Source: Gammaproteobacteria bacterium HGW-Gammaproteobacteria-13 (GTDB taxonomy: Bacteria; Pseudomonadota; Gammaproteobacteria; Pseudomonadales; Pseudomonadaceae). Taken from it: a stretch of DNA of 64,000 nucleotides. The stretch spans positions 186,001-250,000 of the forward strand of contig PGZH01000011.1 of the NCBI GenBank assembly GCA_002840155.1, given 5' to 3'. How positions within the stretch are numbered: the first letter of the stretch is position 1; every line of letters begins with the position of its first letter. Under the pieces are notes generated by a model, which saw only the letters and a list, made by a program, of their open reading frames with translations, had not been told where the DNA came from and did no database searches. The position numbers and the translations under genes are program-made. Below, piece by piece: positions 1 to 8,309 of the stretch.

Positions 1-439
1 TGGCGATGATCAGGCCGATGTTGCCCTGGTCGAGCAGGCCCTGGCGCGGGTGGGGTTGACTGAGCACAAGCGCCAGGCTTTCGCCCAGCTCTCCGGCGGC
101 GAGAAGCAGCGCGTGCTGTTGGCTCGCGCGCTGGTGCAGCAACCGACGCTGTTGATCCTCGACGAGCCGACCAACCACCTCGACCCGCGCTACCAGCTGG
201 AGCTGTTGCGGCTGATCAAAACCCTCGGCCTGGCGACCCTGGCCAGCTTCCATGATCTCAACCTGGCAGCGGCCTTCTGCGACCGTCTGTATGTGCTCGA
301 CCACGGTCGTGTGGTGGCCAGCGGCACCCCGACTGAGGTGCTGACTGAAGCCCTACTGGCCGAGGTGTATGGCGTGCAGGCGCTGGTCGACCGTCATCCC
401 CTCGCGGGGCACCCGCGTATTACCTGGATCAATCCATGA
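1..439 (+). CDS. ABC transporter ATP-binding protein, corrinoid/siderophore import type (5' partial)
   Basis: This is the C-terminal part of an ABC ATPase; the frame is open from base 2, so the Walker A region lies outside the window. Visible are the ABC signature LSGGEKQR, Walker B with D-loop ([12 protein letters not shown]) and the switch histidine in ASFHD. The order with the next two genes (binding protein, then FecCD/BtuC permease) and the ATGA overlaps place it in an importer of the BtuCDF/FecBCDE/HmuTUV group. It would hydrolyse ATP at the cytoplasmic face to drive uptake. The substrate (cobalamin, ferric siderophore or haem) cannot be decided here. Confidence 0.9.
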   Translation, partial: GDDQADVALVEQALARVGLTEHKRQAFAQLSGGEKQRVLLARALVQQPTLLILDEPTNHLDPRYQLELLRLIKTLGLATLASFHDLNLAAAFCDRLYVLDHGRVVASGTPTEVLTEALLAEVYGVQALVDRHPLAGHPRITWINP

Positions 440-1389
440 AGCGTTTTCTGCGTTACGCCCTGTGCCTGCCGTTGTTGGGCACTGTCCTGTCCGCTCAGGC
501 GGTTACCGTCACCAGCTGCGACCGCCAGCTGACCATCGCGCAGCCGCCGCAGCGCGCGGTCAGTCAGGACATCAACCTGACTAGCATGCTGCTGGCCCTC
601 GGGCTGAAGTCGCGGATGGTCGGTTACAGCGGCATCAGCGCCTGGAAAACCCCCAACCCCGAGCTGATGGCGCAGCTGGCCGACTTGCCGGAGTTGGCCG
701 CGCGGCACCCGTCGCTGGAAAACCTGCTCAACGCCGAGGCGGATTTCTTCTTCGCCGGCTGGAACTACGGCATGCGCGTCGGCGGTGAAGTCACCCCGGC
801 CAGCCTGGCGCGGTTCGGCATTCCGGTGTACGAGCTGAGCGAGTCCTGCGCCCATGTTATGCCACGGCGGGTGGCCAGCCTGGAGGATGTCTACAACGAC
901 CTGCATAACCTCGGCCGCATCTTCGCGGTTGAGTCGCGCGCCGAGGCGCTGGTGCTGGGCATGCAGCAACGGGTGGCGGCGGTGCGTGAGCGCCTGGCCG
1001 ATAGCGGCCCGGCGCCACGGGTGTTTCTCTACGACAGCGGCGAGGAAAGCCCCTTTACCGCCGGCCGCCTGGCCATGCCACAGGCGCTGATCGAAGCAGC
1101 GGGTGGGCGCAATGTGATGGATGAGCTGGCCGCGAGCTGGGTGCGCGTCGGCTGGGAAGCGGTGATCAGCAGCGACCCCGAAGTGATTCTGATCGTCGAT
1201 TACGGCGAGCGCAGCGCGGCGCAGAAACGCGACTTTCTGCTGCAGCACCCGGCCTTGCAGGGGCTGACGGCGATCCGTGAACAGCGCTTTGTGGTGCTGC
1301 CGTACCTGGCGGTAACGCCGAGCCTGGATAACGCCGCCGCCATCGAAACCCTGGCCGCCGCGCTGCACCCGCAGGCGTTCGCCCGATGA
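436..1389 (+). CDS. Periplasmic substrate-binding protein of corrinoid/iron ABC importer
   Basis: 317 aa with an N-terminal signal peptide (residues 1-22, hydrophobic core ending at AQA). The fold class is the BtuF/FecB/FhuD type: paired lobes joined by a long helix, here around residues 160-190. The ATG overlaps the ATPase stop as ATGA, and its own stop overlaps the permease start the same way, so the three are translationally coupled. It captures the ligand in the periplasm for the FecCD permease. Cobalamin, cobinamide or siderophore are all possible; no diagnostic ligand residue could be assigned by reading. Confidence 0.85.
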   Translation: MKRFLRYALCLPLLGTVLSAQAVTVTSCDRQLTIAQPPQRAVSQDINLTSMLLALGLKSRMVGYSGISAWKTPNPELMAQLADLPELAARHPSLENLLNAEADFFFAGWNYGMRVGGEVTPASLARFGIPVYELSESCAHVMPRRVASLEDVYNDLHNLGRIFAVESRAEALVLGMQQRVAAVRERLADSGPAPRVFLYDSGEESPFTAGRLAMPQALIEAAGGRNVMDELAASWVRVGWEAVISSDPEVILIVDYGERSAAQKRDFLLQHPALQGLTAIREQRFVVLPYLAVTPSLDNAAAIETLAAALHPQAFAR

Positions 1390-2405
1390 TTCGCAGCCCG
1401 CGCGCCTACCGCCTGTTGCTGCTGGTGCTGGCCTTGGCGCTGGCACTGTCCTGCGCCGCGTCATTGGGTTTTGGCGCCGCGCCGGTGCCCTTGCCGAGTG
1501 TGTTGGAGATCCTCGGCCAGCGCCTGTTTGATCTGCAGCCGGCGCAGGCGGTGAGTAGCGCTCAGGACAGCATCGTCTGGCTGATCCGCGCGCCACGGGT
1601 GGTGCTTGGTGCGTTGGTCGGTGCCGGGCTGGCACTGGTCGGCACGGCGTTGCAGGCAGTCACCCGCAACCCGCTGGCTGATCCACATCTACTCGGCGTC
1701 AGCTCCGGTGCGGCGCTCGGCGCGGTGATTGTGGTGCTCTATCTGGGTGAATTTATCGGCCTGCTTAGCCTGCCGCTGGCGGCCTTTGTCGGTGCGCTGG
1801 CGAGCATGCTGCTGGTGCTGGCGATTGCCAGTCGCGGCGGCCGGCTGGAGAGCGATCGCCTGCTGCTGGCCGGGGTGGCGGTGTCGTTTGTGATGATGGC
1901 GGCGAGCAACCTGCTGCTGTTTCTCGGTGATCACCATGCCGCCAGTTCGGTGATCTTCTGGATGCTCGGCGGCCTTGGTTTGGCGCGTTGGGAACTGCTC
2001 TGGCTGCCGGCGCTGTGCTTGGTCCTGGCCTTGCTGCTGTTGCTCGGTCTGGCGCGGGCGCTGAATGCGCTGATGGCCGGTGAACACAGCGCGGTCAGCC
2101 TCGGTCTGGAACCACGCCGGGTGCGCCTGCTGGTGTTTGTCTGCGCCTCGCTGCTGACCGGGGTGCTGGTGTCGCTAAGCGGCGCCATCGGCTTTGTCGG
2201 GCTGATCCTGCCGCATGTCGCGCGCTTTCTTGTGGGCGCCGAACACCGCCGCCTGCTGCCGGTCAGTGCGCTGCTTGGCGCGCTGTTTCTGGTCTGGGTG
2301 GATGTCGCCGCGCGCACCCTGCTGGCGCCGCAGGACCTGCCCATCGGCATCGCCACGGCGGCAATTGGTGGGGTGTTTTTCGTGCTTTTGCTGCGTCGGC
2401 GCTGA
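1386..2405 (+). CDS. FecCD-family ABC transporter permease
   Basis: 339 aa and highly hydrophobic, with about nine to ten membrane segments as in BtuC/FecCD/FhuB. Family features include RAPRVVLGALVGAGLAL after the first periplasmic loop, NPLADPHLLGVSSGAALGAV, and GAIGFVGLILPHVARF before the final segments. It forms the inner-membrane channel for the importer whose ATPase and binding protein lie upstream. It overlaps the binding-protein stop by four bases. A perfect 10-bp inverted repeat spans its stop codon and may end the transcript. Confidence 0.92.
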   Translation: MIRSPRAYRLLLLVLALALALSCAASLGFGAAPVPLPSVLEILGQRLFDLQPAQAVSSAQDSIVWLIRAPRVVLGALVGAGLALVGTALQAVTRNPLADPHLLGVSSGAALGAVIVVLYLGEFIGLLSLPLAAFVGALASMLLVLAIASRGGRLESDRLLLAGVAVSFVMMAASNLLLFLGDHHAASSVIFWMLGGLGLARWELLWLPALCLVLALLLLLGLARALNALMAGEHSAVSLGLEPRRVRLLVFVCASLLTGVLVSLSGAIGFVGLILPHVARFLVGAEHRRLLPVSALLGALFLVWVDVAARTLLAPQDLPIGIATAAIGGVFFVLLLRRR

Positions 2406-2430
2406 ACAACTGAAGTTTTTTTCAGCGCCG
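2397..2430 (+). terminator. Hairpin over the FecCD stop codon
   Basis: A perfect 10-bp stem (2397-2406 with 2421-2430) and a 14-nt loop that contains a T run. No T tract follows the stem, so it is not a standard intrinsic terminator on the plus strand. It could still mark the end of the importer transcript or protect its 3' end. Confidence 0.4.
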
Positions 2431-2522
2431 CTGTAACGCCTGTTCGTCTCGTCGCTCTAGTTGAATGCCGGCACACAAAACCCTTTTCGTCCGGCTCACC
2501 CAGATCACCCGAGGATACGCAC

Positions 2523-2780
2523 ATGACCATGAAATCCACCGCTGCTACTGGTGCCGCCATCGCCTTCGCTGCTGCTGCCATGTTCGCCGGCATGTCTGGC
2601 ACTGTCGTTGCGGCTGAAGAAGCCAAGGTGCACTGCTACGGCGTCACGTCCTGCAAAGGCCAGAATGACTGCAAAACCGCCGAAAACAGCTGCAAAGGTC
2701 AGGCTGTCTGCAAAGGCCACGGCTTCAAGGCCATGACCCAGGCTGAGTGCGATGCTGCAGGCGGTACTGTCGGCGAGTAA
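2523..2780 (+). CDS. BufA2-like bufferin-type RiPP metallophore precursor
   Basis: 85 aa. Residues 1-31 form a Sec-type signal peptide (Ala/Met-rich core ending VVAA). The mature part has six cysteines (38, 44, 50, 57, 63, 76) in repeated CKG units: HCYGVTSCKGQ, NSCKGQ, VCKGHG. It resembles the second bufferin precursor group rather than classic DUF2282 (which has CYG...NDC...CAGTS). By family knowledge the DUF692 enzyme modifies cysteines, and the exported peptide binds copper or other thiophilic metals in the periplasm. The ATG follows a GAGGAT ribosome-binding site. Immediate downstream neighbours are the DUF692 and DUF2063 partners. Confidence 0.85.
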   Translation: MTMKSTAATGAAIAFAAAAMFAGMSGTVVAAEEAKVHCYGVTSCKGQNDCKTAENSCKGQAVCKGHGFKAMTQAECDAAGGTVGE

Positions 2781-2836
2781 GTGAGCCGGGGCGGCCGCCG
2801 CGCGGTTGCCCCGCATCACCCTGCAAGGAGCGAGCG

Positions 2837-3682
2837 ATGAATGCTCAACGCGGCAATCTGGGCTTTGGCCTGGGCCTGCGCAGCACCTATTACCAAGCCA
2901 TTCTCGAACAGCAGCCGGCTATCGACTGGTTCGAGATCGTCTCGGAAAATTACCTGGTAGCGGGCGGCAAGGCCCTCTACTTTCTCGATGCCATCGGCGA
3001 GCAGTACCCGCTGGTGATGCATGGCGTGTCGCTGTCGATTGGTGGCCCGCATGAGCTGGACCGCGACTACCTGCGTCAGCTCAAACACCTCGCCGCGCGC
3101 GTGCAGCCAGCGTGGATCTCCGATCACCTGTGCTGGAGCCGGGGCAATGCCCACCAGCTGCACGACCTGCTGCCGCTGCCCTACACCGAGGAGAGCCTGC
3201 AGCATGTGGCTGCGCGCGTGCGCCAGGTACAGGACGTGATCGAGCGACCGCTGGTGCTGGAAAACGTCTCCAGCTACCTGCGCTGCGCCGATGATCAGTT
3301 CAGCGAATGGCAGTTCCTTGCTGCACTCAGCGAGTTGAGCGGCTGCGAGCTGTTGCTGGACGTCAACAATGTCTACGTCAGCGCGCGCAACCATGGCTTT
3401 GATGCCTGGACGTTTATCAGTAGCCTGCCCAAGCAGCGTATCCGTCAGCTGCACCTGGCCGGCCACAGCGATTACGGCAGCTACCTGATCGACACCCATG
3501 ATCAGCCGGTCAGCGACCCGGTCTGGCAGCTTTATCAACGCACCCTGCAGCACCTCGGCCCAGTGTCCACGCTGCTGGAGCGCGACGATCATTTTCCCGA
3601 TCTGGATGTGCTGCTCGACGAGCTGAACACTGCACGCCGGTTTGCCGCCCAAGCACTGCAAGGCACAGCGCAATGCGCCTGA
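2837..3682 (+). CDS. DUF692 multinuclear iron RiPP-modifying enzyme (BufB-like)
   Basis: 281 aa. The start at 2837 was chosen because AAGGAG lies just upstream; the frame is open further upstream but that part does not look coding. TIM-barrel DUF692 signatures appear in order: MHGVSLSIGG (His62), ISDHLCW (Asp96, His97), LENVSSYL (Glu142), LLDVNNVY (Asp175, Asn177-178), LHLAGH (His206, His210), DTHD (His221) and LLERDDHFP (Glu248). These match the iron ligands known in MbnB-type enzymes, which convert cysteine side chains into heterocycles. Its place between the Cys-rich precursor and the DUF2063 partner supports the bufferin assignment. Confidence 0.9.
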   Translation: MNAQRGNLGFGLGLRSTYYQAILEQQPAIDWFEIVSENYLVAGGKALYFLDAIGEQYPLVMHGVSLSIGGPHELDRDYLRQLKHLAARVQPAWISDHLCWSRGNAHQLHDLLPLPYTEESLQHVAARVRQVQDVIERPLVLENVSSYLRCADDQFSEWQFLAALSELSGCELLLDVNNVYVSARNHGFDAWTFISSLPKQRIRQLHLAGHSDYGSYLIDTHDQPVSDPVWQLYQRTLQHLGPVSTLLERDDHFPDLDVLLDELNTARRFAAQALQGTAQCA

Positions 3683-4461
3683 GTGACTGGCAGGCGCAGG
3701 TGCAGGCCTACCTGCAGGGCCCCGATGCCCAGCCTAACCCGGTCTTGCAGGCCAGCCTGTTGGGCAGTGCGGCGCTGAGTGCCGAACAGGGCCTGGCGAT
3801 TTACCACAACGCCTACCGCGCGCGTCTGCTGGAAGCCTTGCGTGGTGACTATCCGGCGGTGCATGGCTGGCTCGGTGATGAGGAATTCGATGCCCTGGCC
3901 CTGGCCTATCTCGACGCGCACCCCTCGCAGCATTTCAGCCTGCGCTGGTTAGGCGCAAAGCTGGCGGACTTTATCGACGGCTACCTGATTCCCGCACAGG
4001 CCGCGCCGCTCAGCGAGCTGGCGCGGCTGGAATGGGGCTTTACCCTGGCCTTTGATGCACCTGAAGGCCAGCCCCTGAGCCTGACGCAGATGGCCGAACT
4101 GCCGGCCGAAGATTGGCCGACCCTGCAGGTGCGTTTGCTACCGAGCGTGCAGTGGCTGGCGTGCCGGCATAACAGTCTGGCGATCTGGCGTGCGTGCAAG
4201 GAGCAGGGTGACTTCCCCGGCAGCCAAGCATTGGTTGAGGTGGAGACCTGTGTGGTCTGGCGTGATCAGCTGATTACCCGCTACCGCAGCCTGGCGGCCG
4301 ATGAAGCGGCGGCATTGCAGGGCATGACTGTGCAGGGTTGGAGCTTCGCTGAGCTGTGCGGCGAGCTGGCGCACCTGGGCGAACAGGCACCGGTGCAGGC
4401 GGTGAGCTGGTTGCGTCAGTGGCTGGCGGATGGGCTGTTGCAGCGCGTTTATCCGGCCTGA
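3673..4461 (+). CDS. DUF2063 partner protein (BufC-like)
   Basis: 262 aa, overlapping the end of the DUF692 gene by 10 bases, which implies coupled expression. The N-terminal ~95 residues match the DUF2063/HvfC-BufC helical domain (QASLLGSAALSAEQGLAIYHNAYRARLLEAL, DYPAVHGWLGDEEFD). In bufferin and methanobactin-like pathways this partner pairs with the DUF692 enzyme and is thought to present the precursor. No catalytic residues are evident. The old description of this family as DNA-binding is not supported by context. Confidence 0.85.
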   Translation: MRLSDWQAQVQAYLQGPDAQPNPVLQASLLGSAALSAEQGLAIYHNAYRARLLEALRGDYPAVHGWLGDEEFDALALAYLDAHPSQHFSLRWLGAKLADFIDGYLIPAQAAPLSELARLEWGFTLAFDAPEGQPLSLTQMAELPAEDWPTLQVRLLPSVQWLACRHNSLAIWRACKEQGDFPGSQALVEVETCVVWRDQLITRYRSLAADEAAALQGMTVQGWSFAELCGELAHLGEQAPVQAVSWLRQWLADGLLQRVYPA

Positions 4462-4515
4462 TCGCGGCAGGCGTTTTGCCTTACCATGCCGGCTCCGCCT
4501 TGTTGCGAGCCGCGC

Positions 4516-6270
4516 ATGTCTGCCTTTCTGCTGCGTTACCGCGTTGTTCTGATCGTCCTGCTGATTCTGCTCGGCTTGCTGGCGAGCATCTGGCTGGCCG
4601 GGCGTTATGCCGAGCAGCGCGCCTGGCAGGAGCGCAGCCTGGAGGCGCGCGGGCAGTTACAGCTGTATGCGCAGTCGATCCACACCCTGGTTGAGCGCTT
4701 CCGTTCGGTGCCCGAGGTGCTGGCGTTGGACAGCGATATCAAGTCGCTGCTGCGTGCGCCCACCGACAGCCTGCTGCGCAGCAAACTCAATGAACGCCTG
4801 GAACAGCTAAACACTGCCGCCGGCTCCAACGTGCTGTATCTGCTCAACGACCAAGGCGAGACTTTGGTTGCGAGCAACTGGCGTGACTGGAGCAGTTTTG
4901 TCGGCAATAACTACGCCTTCCGCCCGTATTTTCAGGATGCCGTGCGCCAGTCCTCCGGGCGTTATTTTGCGGTGGGTGTGACCACCGGCATTCCCGGTTA
5001 TTTCCTCTCCCATGCGGTGCGCGACGACAACGGCACGGTGCTCGGCGTGCTGGTGGTCAAGCTGGAGCTGGAAGAGCTGCAGCGCGAATGGGCCAGCCAG
5101 CCCGGCGTGCTGCTGGTGGCGGACAGCTACTCGGTGGTGATCCTCAGCAACCGCCCGGCCTGGCGTTTTCTCGCCCTCGACAGTCTGAGCGAGCAGGCCC
5201 GCGCCGAACTGGTGGAGGTGCGCAAATACGCCGAACAGGCGCTGCAGCCGTTGCCCAGCACGCTGCGTCGGCAGATCGACAGCGCCAGCCAGTGGCGCCG
5301 GGTCGAGGGGCCGGACGGCCCGCGTGATTACCTCTGGCAGCGCCAGGATCTAGGCGATGAAGGCTGGACCCTGCACCTGCTGCACGAGCCGAAAACCCTG
5401 GTCGACAGCGTACGCAGCTACCGCCTGGCCGCCGCCGGGGTGTGGATGACCCTGGCGTTTCTGCTGCTCTACCTGGCCCAGCGGCGCAAGACCCAGCGTT
5501 TGCAGGCCGGTATTCGTGAGCGTCTGGAGCTTGAGGTGGCGCTGCGCACCGCCGAACTGCGCGAAGCCCAGGAAGGCCTGGTGCATGCGGCGAAGATGGC
5601 GGCACTGGGGCAGATGTCGGCGGCCATGGCCCATGAAATCAACCAGCCACTGACGGCCATGCAGATGCAGCTGGGCAGCTTGCGTCTGTTACTCGACAGC
5701 GGTCGCCAGGATGATGTGCGCGAAGGGCTGCAGCGTATCGATGGCCTGCTGCAACGCATCGCCGGGCTCACCGGTCACCTGAAAACCTTTGCCCGTAAAA
5801 GCCCAGCGGGTCTGAGCGAGCGCCTGCGTTTGAGCGATGTGCTGGAGCAGGCCCTGCAACTGCTGGCGCCGCGTTTGCGCAGTGAACAGGTGCAGCTGCA
5901 CAGCGAGATCGACCTGGAGGCGCGGGTGCTGGGCGATGCGATTCGCCTGGAGCAGGTGCTGCTCAACCTGCTGAACAATGCCCTGGATGCCATGGCGGAC
6001 AGCACCGTGCGGCAACTGCAGATTCGTATCGAACGACAGGCCGAGCAGTGCCTGCTGAGCATCGCCGACAGCGGCGGCGGCATTGCCAGCGAGGCGCTGG
6101 GGCATGTGTTCGAGCCGTTCTTTACCACCAAGCCGGTGGGTGCCGGGCTGGGCCTCGGCCTGGCGGTGTCCTACGGCATTGTTCGTGAACTGGGCGGCAG
6201 CCTGGAGGCGGCCAATGGCGAGCAGGGCGCGGTGTTTACCCTGCGTCTGCCGGCCGCACTAAACCCGTAG
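4516..6270 (+). CDS. dctB: Sensor histidine kinase, DctB type
   Basis: 584 aa from 4516; an in-frame ATG 30 bases upstream is less likely. TM1 is at residues ~8-30, followed by a periplasmic dCache-like sensor (NNYAFRPYFQDA, SGRYFAVGVTTGIPGYFLSHAV), TM2 at ~305-327 and a short coiled coil. The H-box AMAHEINQPL carries His373. The ATPase domain shows LLNLLNNALDAM (N), DSGGGI (G1), FEPFFTTKP (F) and AGLGLGLAVSYGIV (G2). DctB senses C4-dicarboxylates or related acids and phosphorylates DctD, encoded 128 bases downstream. The intervening gap holds a palindromic repeat that starts inside the dctB stop codon. Confidence 0.9.
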   Translation: MSAFLLRYRVVLIVLLILLGLLASIWLAGRYAEQRAWQERSLEARGQLQLYAQSIHTLVERFRSVPEVLALDSDIKSLLRAPTDSLLRSKLNERLEQLNTAAGSNVLYLLNDQGETLVASNWRDWSSFVGNNYAFRPYFQDAVRQSSGRYFAVGVTTGIPGYFLSHAVRDDNGTVLGVLVVKLELEELQREWASQPGVLLVADSYSVVILSNRPAWRFLALDSLSEQARAELVEVRKYAEQALQPLPSTLRRQIDSASQWRRVEGPDGPRDYLWQRQDLGDEGWTLHLLHEPKTLVDSVRSYRLAAAGVWMTLAFLLLYLAQRRKTQRLQAGIRERLELEVALRTAELREAQEGLVHAAKMAALGQMSAAMAHEINQPLTAMQMQLGSLRLLLDSGRQDDVREGLQRIDGLLQRIAGLTGHLKTFARKSPAGLSERLRLSDVLEQALQLLAPRLRSEQVQLHSEIDLEARVLGDAIRLEQVLLNLLNNALDAMADSTVRQLQIRIERQAEQCLLSIADSGGGIASEALGHVFEPFFTTKPVGAGLGLGLAVSYGIVRELGGSLEAANGEQGAVFTLRLPAALNP

Positions 6271-6353
6271 GGTGGATGTCGCTCTTTACATCCACCACTG
6301 GCTCATCACGGTGGATGGGTGAAGCACCAGCTTCGCGCCCCGATCCACCCTAC
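6267..6353. repeat. REP-like palindrome, GTAGGGTGGAT type
   Basis: An 87-bp imperfect palindrome with ends GTAGGGTGGAT / ATCCACCCTAC and inner GTGGATGGGTGAAGC arms. A second copy lies at 7830-7912. It sits between dctB and dctD and includes the last base pairs of dctB. It may form a hairpin in the dctBD mRNA that changes the dctB:dctD ratio; that is inference. Confidence 0.7.
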
Positions 6354-6398
6354 AAAATACCAAGGCATTACACTGCCGCCGATTGATCAGGAGGTGAT

Positions 6399-7751
6399 AT
6401 GACCGGGCACGTAATAGTCGTCGACGATGAAGCAGCCATCCGCGAGGCGGTGCAGCAGTGGCTGGAGCTGTCCGGCTTTCGCGTGCACAGCTGCGCCACG
6501 GCGCAGGCCGCGCTGGCGCTGGTCGACCGTGACTACCCCGGCATCATCATCAGCGATGTGCGCATGCCCGGCATCGATGGCCTGCAGCTGCTCGACAGCG
6601 TGCTGGACCGCGACCGCGATCTGCCGGTGATTCTGATTACCGGGCATGGCGATGTGCCGATGGCGGTGCAGGCGCTGCGCCAGGGCGCGTACGACTTTAT
6701 CGAAAAGCCTTTTACCCCCGAGCGCCTGCTCGACAGCGTGCGCCGCGCGTTGGACAAGCGCCGCCTGGTCTGTGAGAACCGCCAGCTGCGTCAGCAGTTC
6801 GCCCTCAAGGACCATATCGAGGCGCAGTTGCTTGGCGTATCAAAGCCGATGGAAACCCTGCGCCGGCAGATCCTTGAGCTGGCCGGCACCTCGGTAAATA
6901 TCCTCCTGCGCGGCGACACCGGCAGCGGCAAGGAGCGGGTTGCCCGTTGCCTGCATGATTTCAGCAACCGCGCCGGCAAGCCGTTTGTCGCGCTGAACTG
7001 CGCGGCGATTCCCGAGCACCTGTTCGAAAGCGAGCTGTTCGGCCATGAAAGCGGCGCCTTTACCGGCGCCCAGGGCAAGCGCATCGGCCGCATCGAGCAT
7101 GCAGACGGCGGCACGCTGTTTCTCGATGAGGTGGAAAGCCTGCCGCTGGCCCAGCAGGTCAAATTGCTGCGTGTGCTGCAGGAGAAAACCCTGGAGCGCT
7201 TGGGTTCCAATCGCAGCATTCAGGTCGACCTGCGGGTGATCAGCGCGGTCAAGCCGGACCTGCTCGATGAGGTCAAGGCCGGGCGTTTCCGTGAAGACCT
7301 CTACTACCGGCTGAACGTCGCCACCCTGCGCATTCCGCCGCTGCGCGAACGCCGTGAGGATATTCCGCTGTTGTTCGAACACTTCGCCAACCAGGCCGCG
7401 CAACGCCATGGCCGCGAGACGCCGAGCCTGCCGCCCAGCGAGCTGACCCGGCTGCTCGGGCATGACTGGCCGGGCAACGTGCGCGAGCTGATCAACGCTG
7501 CCGAACGCCATGCCCTGGGCTTGAGTGGTGGGGTAGAGAGTGGCGATGGTCTGTCGCAGCAATCGCTGGCCGAGCAGATGGAGGCTTTCGAGGCGCAATG
7601 TCTGCACCGCGCCTTGCAGCACTGCCAGGGCAATATCGCCGAGGTGATGGCGCTGCTGCAGCTGCCGCGTCGCACCCTCAACGAGAAGATGCAGCGCCAC
7701 GGCTTGCAGCGCAGCAGCTATCGGCCGGCCGGCAGCAGCGACGAGGATTAA
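6399..7751 (+). CDS. dctD: Sigma-54-dependent response regulator, DctD type
   Basis: 450 aa, with a strong AGGAGGTGAT ribosome-binding site. The receiver domain covers residues 1-120 (VVDDEAA; phospho-acceptor Asp53 in ISDVRMPG; Lys in IEKPF). The AAA+ domain covers ~145-385 with Walker A GDTGSGKE, the sigma-54 contact loop GAFTGA (~residue 220), Walker B GGTLFLDEV and the LRERREDIPLL arginine region. A Fis-type HTH lies at ~405-440 (NIAEVMALLQLPRRTLNEKMQRHG). It activates sigma-54 promoters when phosphorylated by DctB. A matching -24/-12 promoter lies upstream of the TRAP operon. Confidence 0.92.
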   Translation: MTGHVIVVDDEAAIREAVQQWLELSGFRVHSCATAQAALALVDRDYPGIIISDVRMPGIDGLQLLDSVLDRDRDLPVILITGHGDVPMAVQALRQGAYDFIEKPFTPERLLDSVRRALDKRRLVCENRQLRQQFALKDHIEAQLLGVSKPMETLRRQILELAGTSVNILLRGDTGSGKERVARCLHDFSNRAGKPFVALNCAAIPEHLFESELFGHESGAFTGAQGKRIGRIEHADGGTLFLDEVESLPLAQQVKLLRVLQEKTLERLGSNRSIQVDLRVISAVKPDLLDEVKAGRFREDLYYRLNVATLRIPPLRERREDIPLLFEHFANQAAQRHGRETPSLPPSELTRLLGHDWPGNVRELINAAERHALGLSGGVESGDGLSQQSLAEQMEAFEAQCLHRALQHCQGNIAEVMALLQLPRRTLNEKMQRHGLQRSSYRPAGSSDED

Positions 7752-7755
7752 AGTC

Positions 7756-7820
7756 GTAGCCCGGATGCAATCCGGGACGCCTATGGCCGCCATCAATGCC
7801 CCGGATTGCATCCGGGCTAC
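7756..7820. repeat. REP-like palindrome, GTAGCCCGGATGCAATCCGGG type
   Basis: A 65-bp inverted repeat with arms GTAGCCCGGATGCAATCCGGG-like and its complement, directly after dctD. It is one of three different palindromes packed into 7756-7991. It may act as a transcription or mRNA-stability barrier. Confidence 0.7.
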
Positions 7821-7829
7821 AACAGCTGT

Positions 7830-7912
7830 GTAGGGTGGATCGGGGCGCGTAGCTGACGCTGTTTTCATCCACCATGGCAGTTGGTGGATGGGTGAAGCGT
7901 CATCCACCCTAC
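7830..7912. repeat. REP-like palindrome, second copy of GTAGGGTGGAT type
   Basis: 83 bp; same family as 6267-6353 (GTAGGGTGGATCGGGGCGCG and GTGGATGGGTGAAGC arms). Confidence 0.7.
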
Positions 7913-7923
7913 GCTGAACGCTC

Positions 7924-7991
7924 GTAGCCCGGATAAGCCTTGGCGCAATCCGGGTCGCGGCCCCGGATTGCGCTGCGCTTATCCGGGCTAC
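7924..7991. repeat. REP-like palindrome, GTAGCCCGGATAAGC type
   Basis: A 68-bp inverted repeat. Close relatives lie at 12885-12955 and 50108-50175 in this window. Confidence 0.7.
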
Positions 7992-8114
7992 GGTGCCGGC
8001 CTCGGCGGAATTTCGCTTATCCCGGTTTTTGCACTGGCGGATTTCCGCTTGTTACGACGGATAGGATGGCCGTGTAGCTCAACGTAAAGGCTCTAGCACG
8101 GGCTTTTCTTTCGC

Positions 8115-8130
8115 TGGCACGGCATCTGCT
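8115..8130 (+). promoter_or_regulatory. Sigma-54 (-24/-12) promoter for the TAXI-TRAP operon
   Basis: The sequence TGGCACGGCATCTGCT has GG (8116-8117) and GC (8128-8129) separated by exactly 10 bases, as sigma-54 RNA polymerase requires, and the TGGCAC half is the consensus. It lies ~270 bases upstream of the binding-protein gene and just after the DctD regulator gene. It predicts a 5' leader of roughly 250 nt. Upstream activator sites for DctD could not be assigned by eye. Confidence 0.65.
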
Positions 8131-8195
8131 ATAGCTCTTGTCAGCCAGGCACTCGATTGCCTCGCCATCGATAAGAAAGACAAGAGGTGAATCCC

Positions 8196-8309
8196 ATGCA
8201 CTGCCCCGCAGCATCTGCGCGCTCGTCGCGTCCGGCATCAACCGCCCATCTCTTGTGCGCTCGGCTCAGGCCGCGCGTGAGCCTCTGCTCCTTTTCGCCA
8301 TTGCGTTAG
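8196..8309 (+). CDS. Possible 37-codon leader ORF in the TRAP operon 5' leader
   Basis: ATG preceded by AGAGGTG at good spacing; 37 codons ending in TAG about 90 bases before the binding-protein gene. The product is Arg/Ser/Cys-rich with no recognisable domain. It lies within the predicted sigma-54 leader transcript. It may be chance in GC-rich sequence. Confidence 0.2.
   Translation: MHCPAASARSSRPASTAHLLCARLRPRVSLCSFSPLR

Noticed and set aside
1-435. Cobalamin riboswitch for the ABC importer
   Set aside because: The upstream region of the operon lies outside the window; nothing resembling the conserved box is seen inside.
2747-2836. N-terminal extension of the DUF692 gene
   Set aside because: It overlaps the precursor gene in another frame; AAGGAG and family length support 2837.
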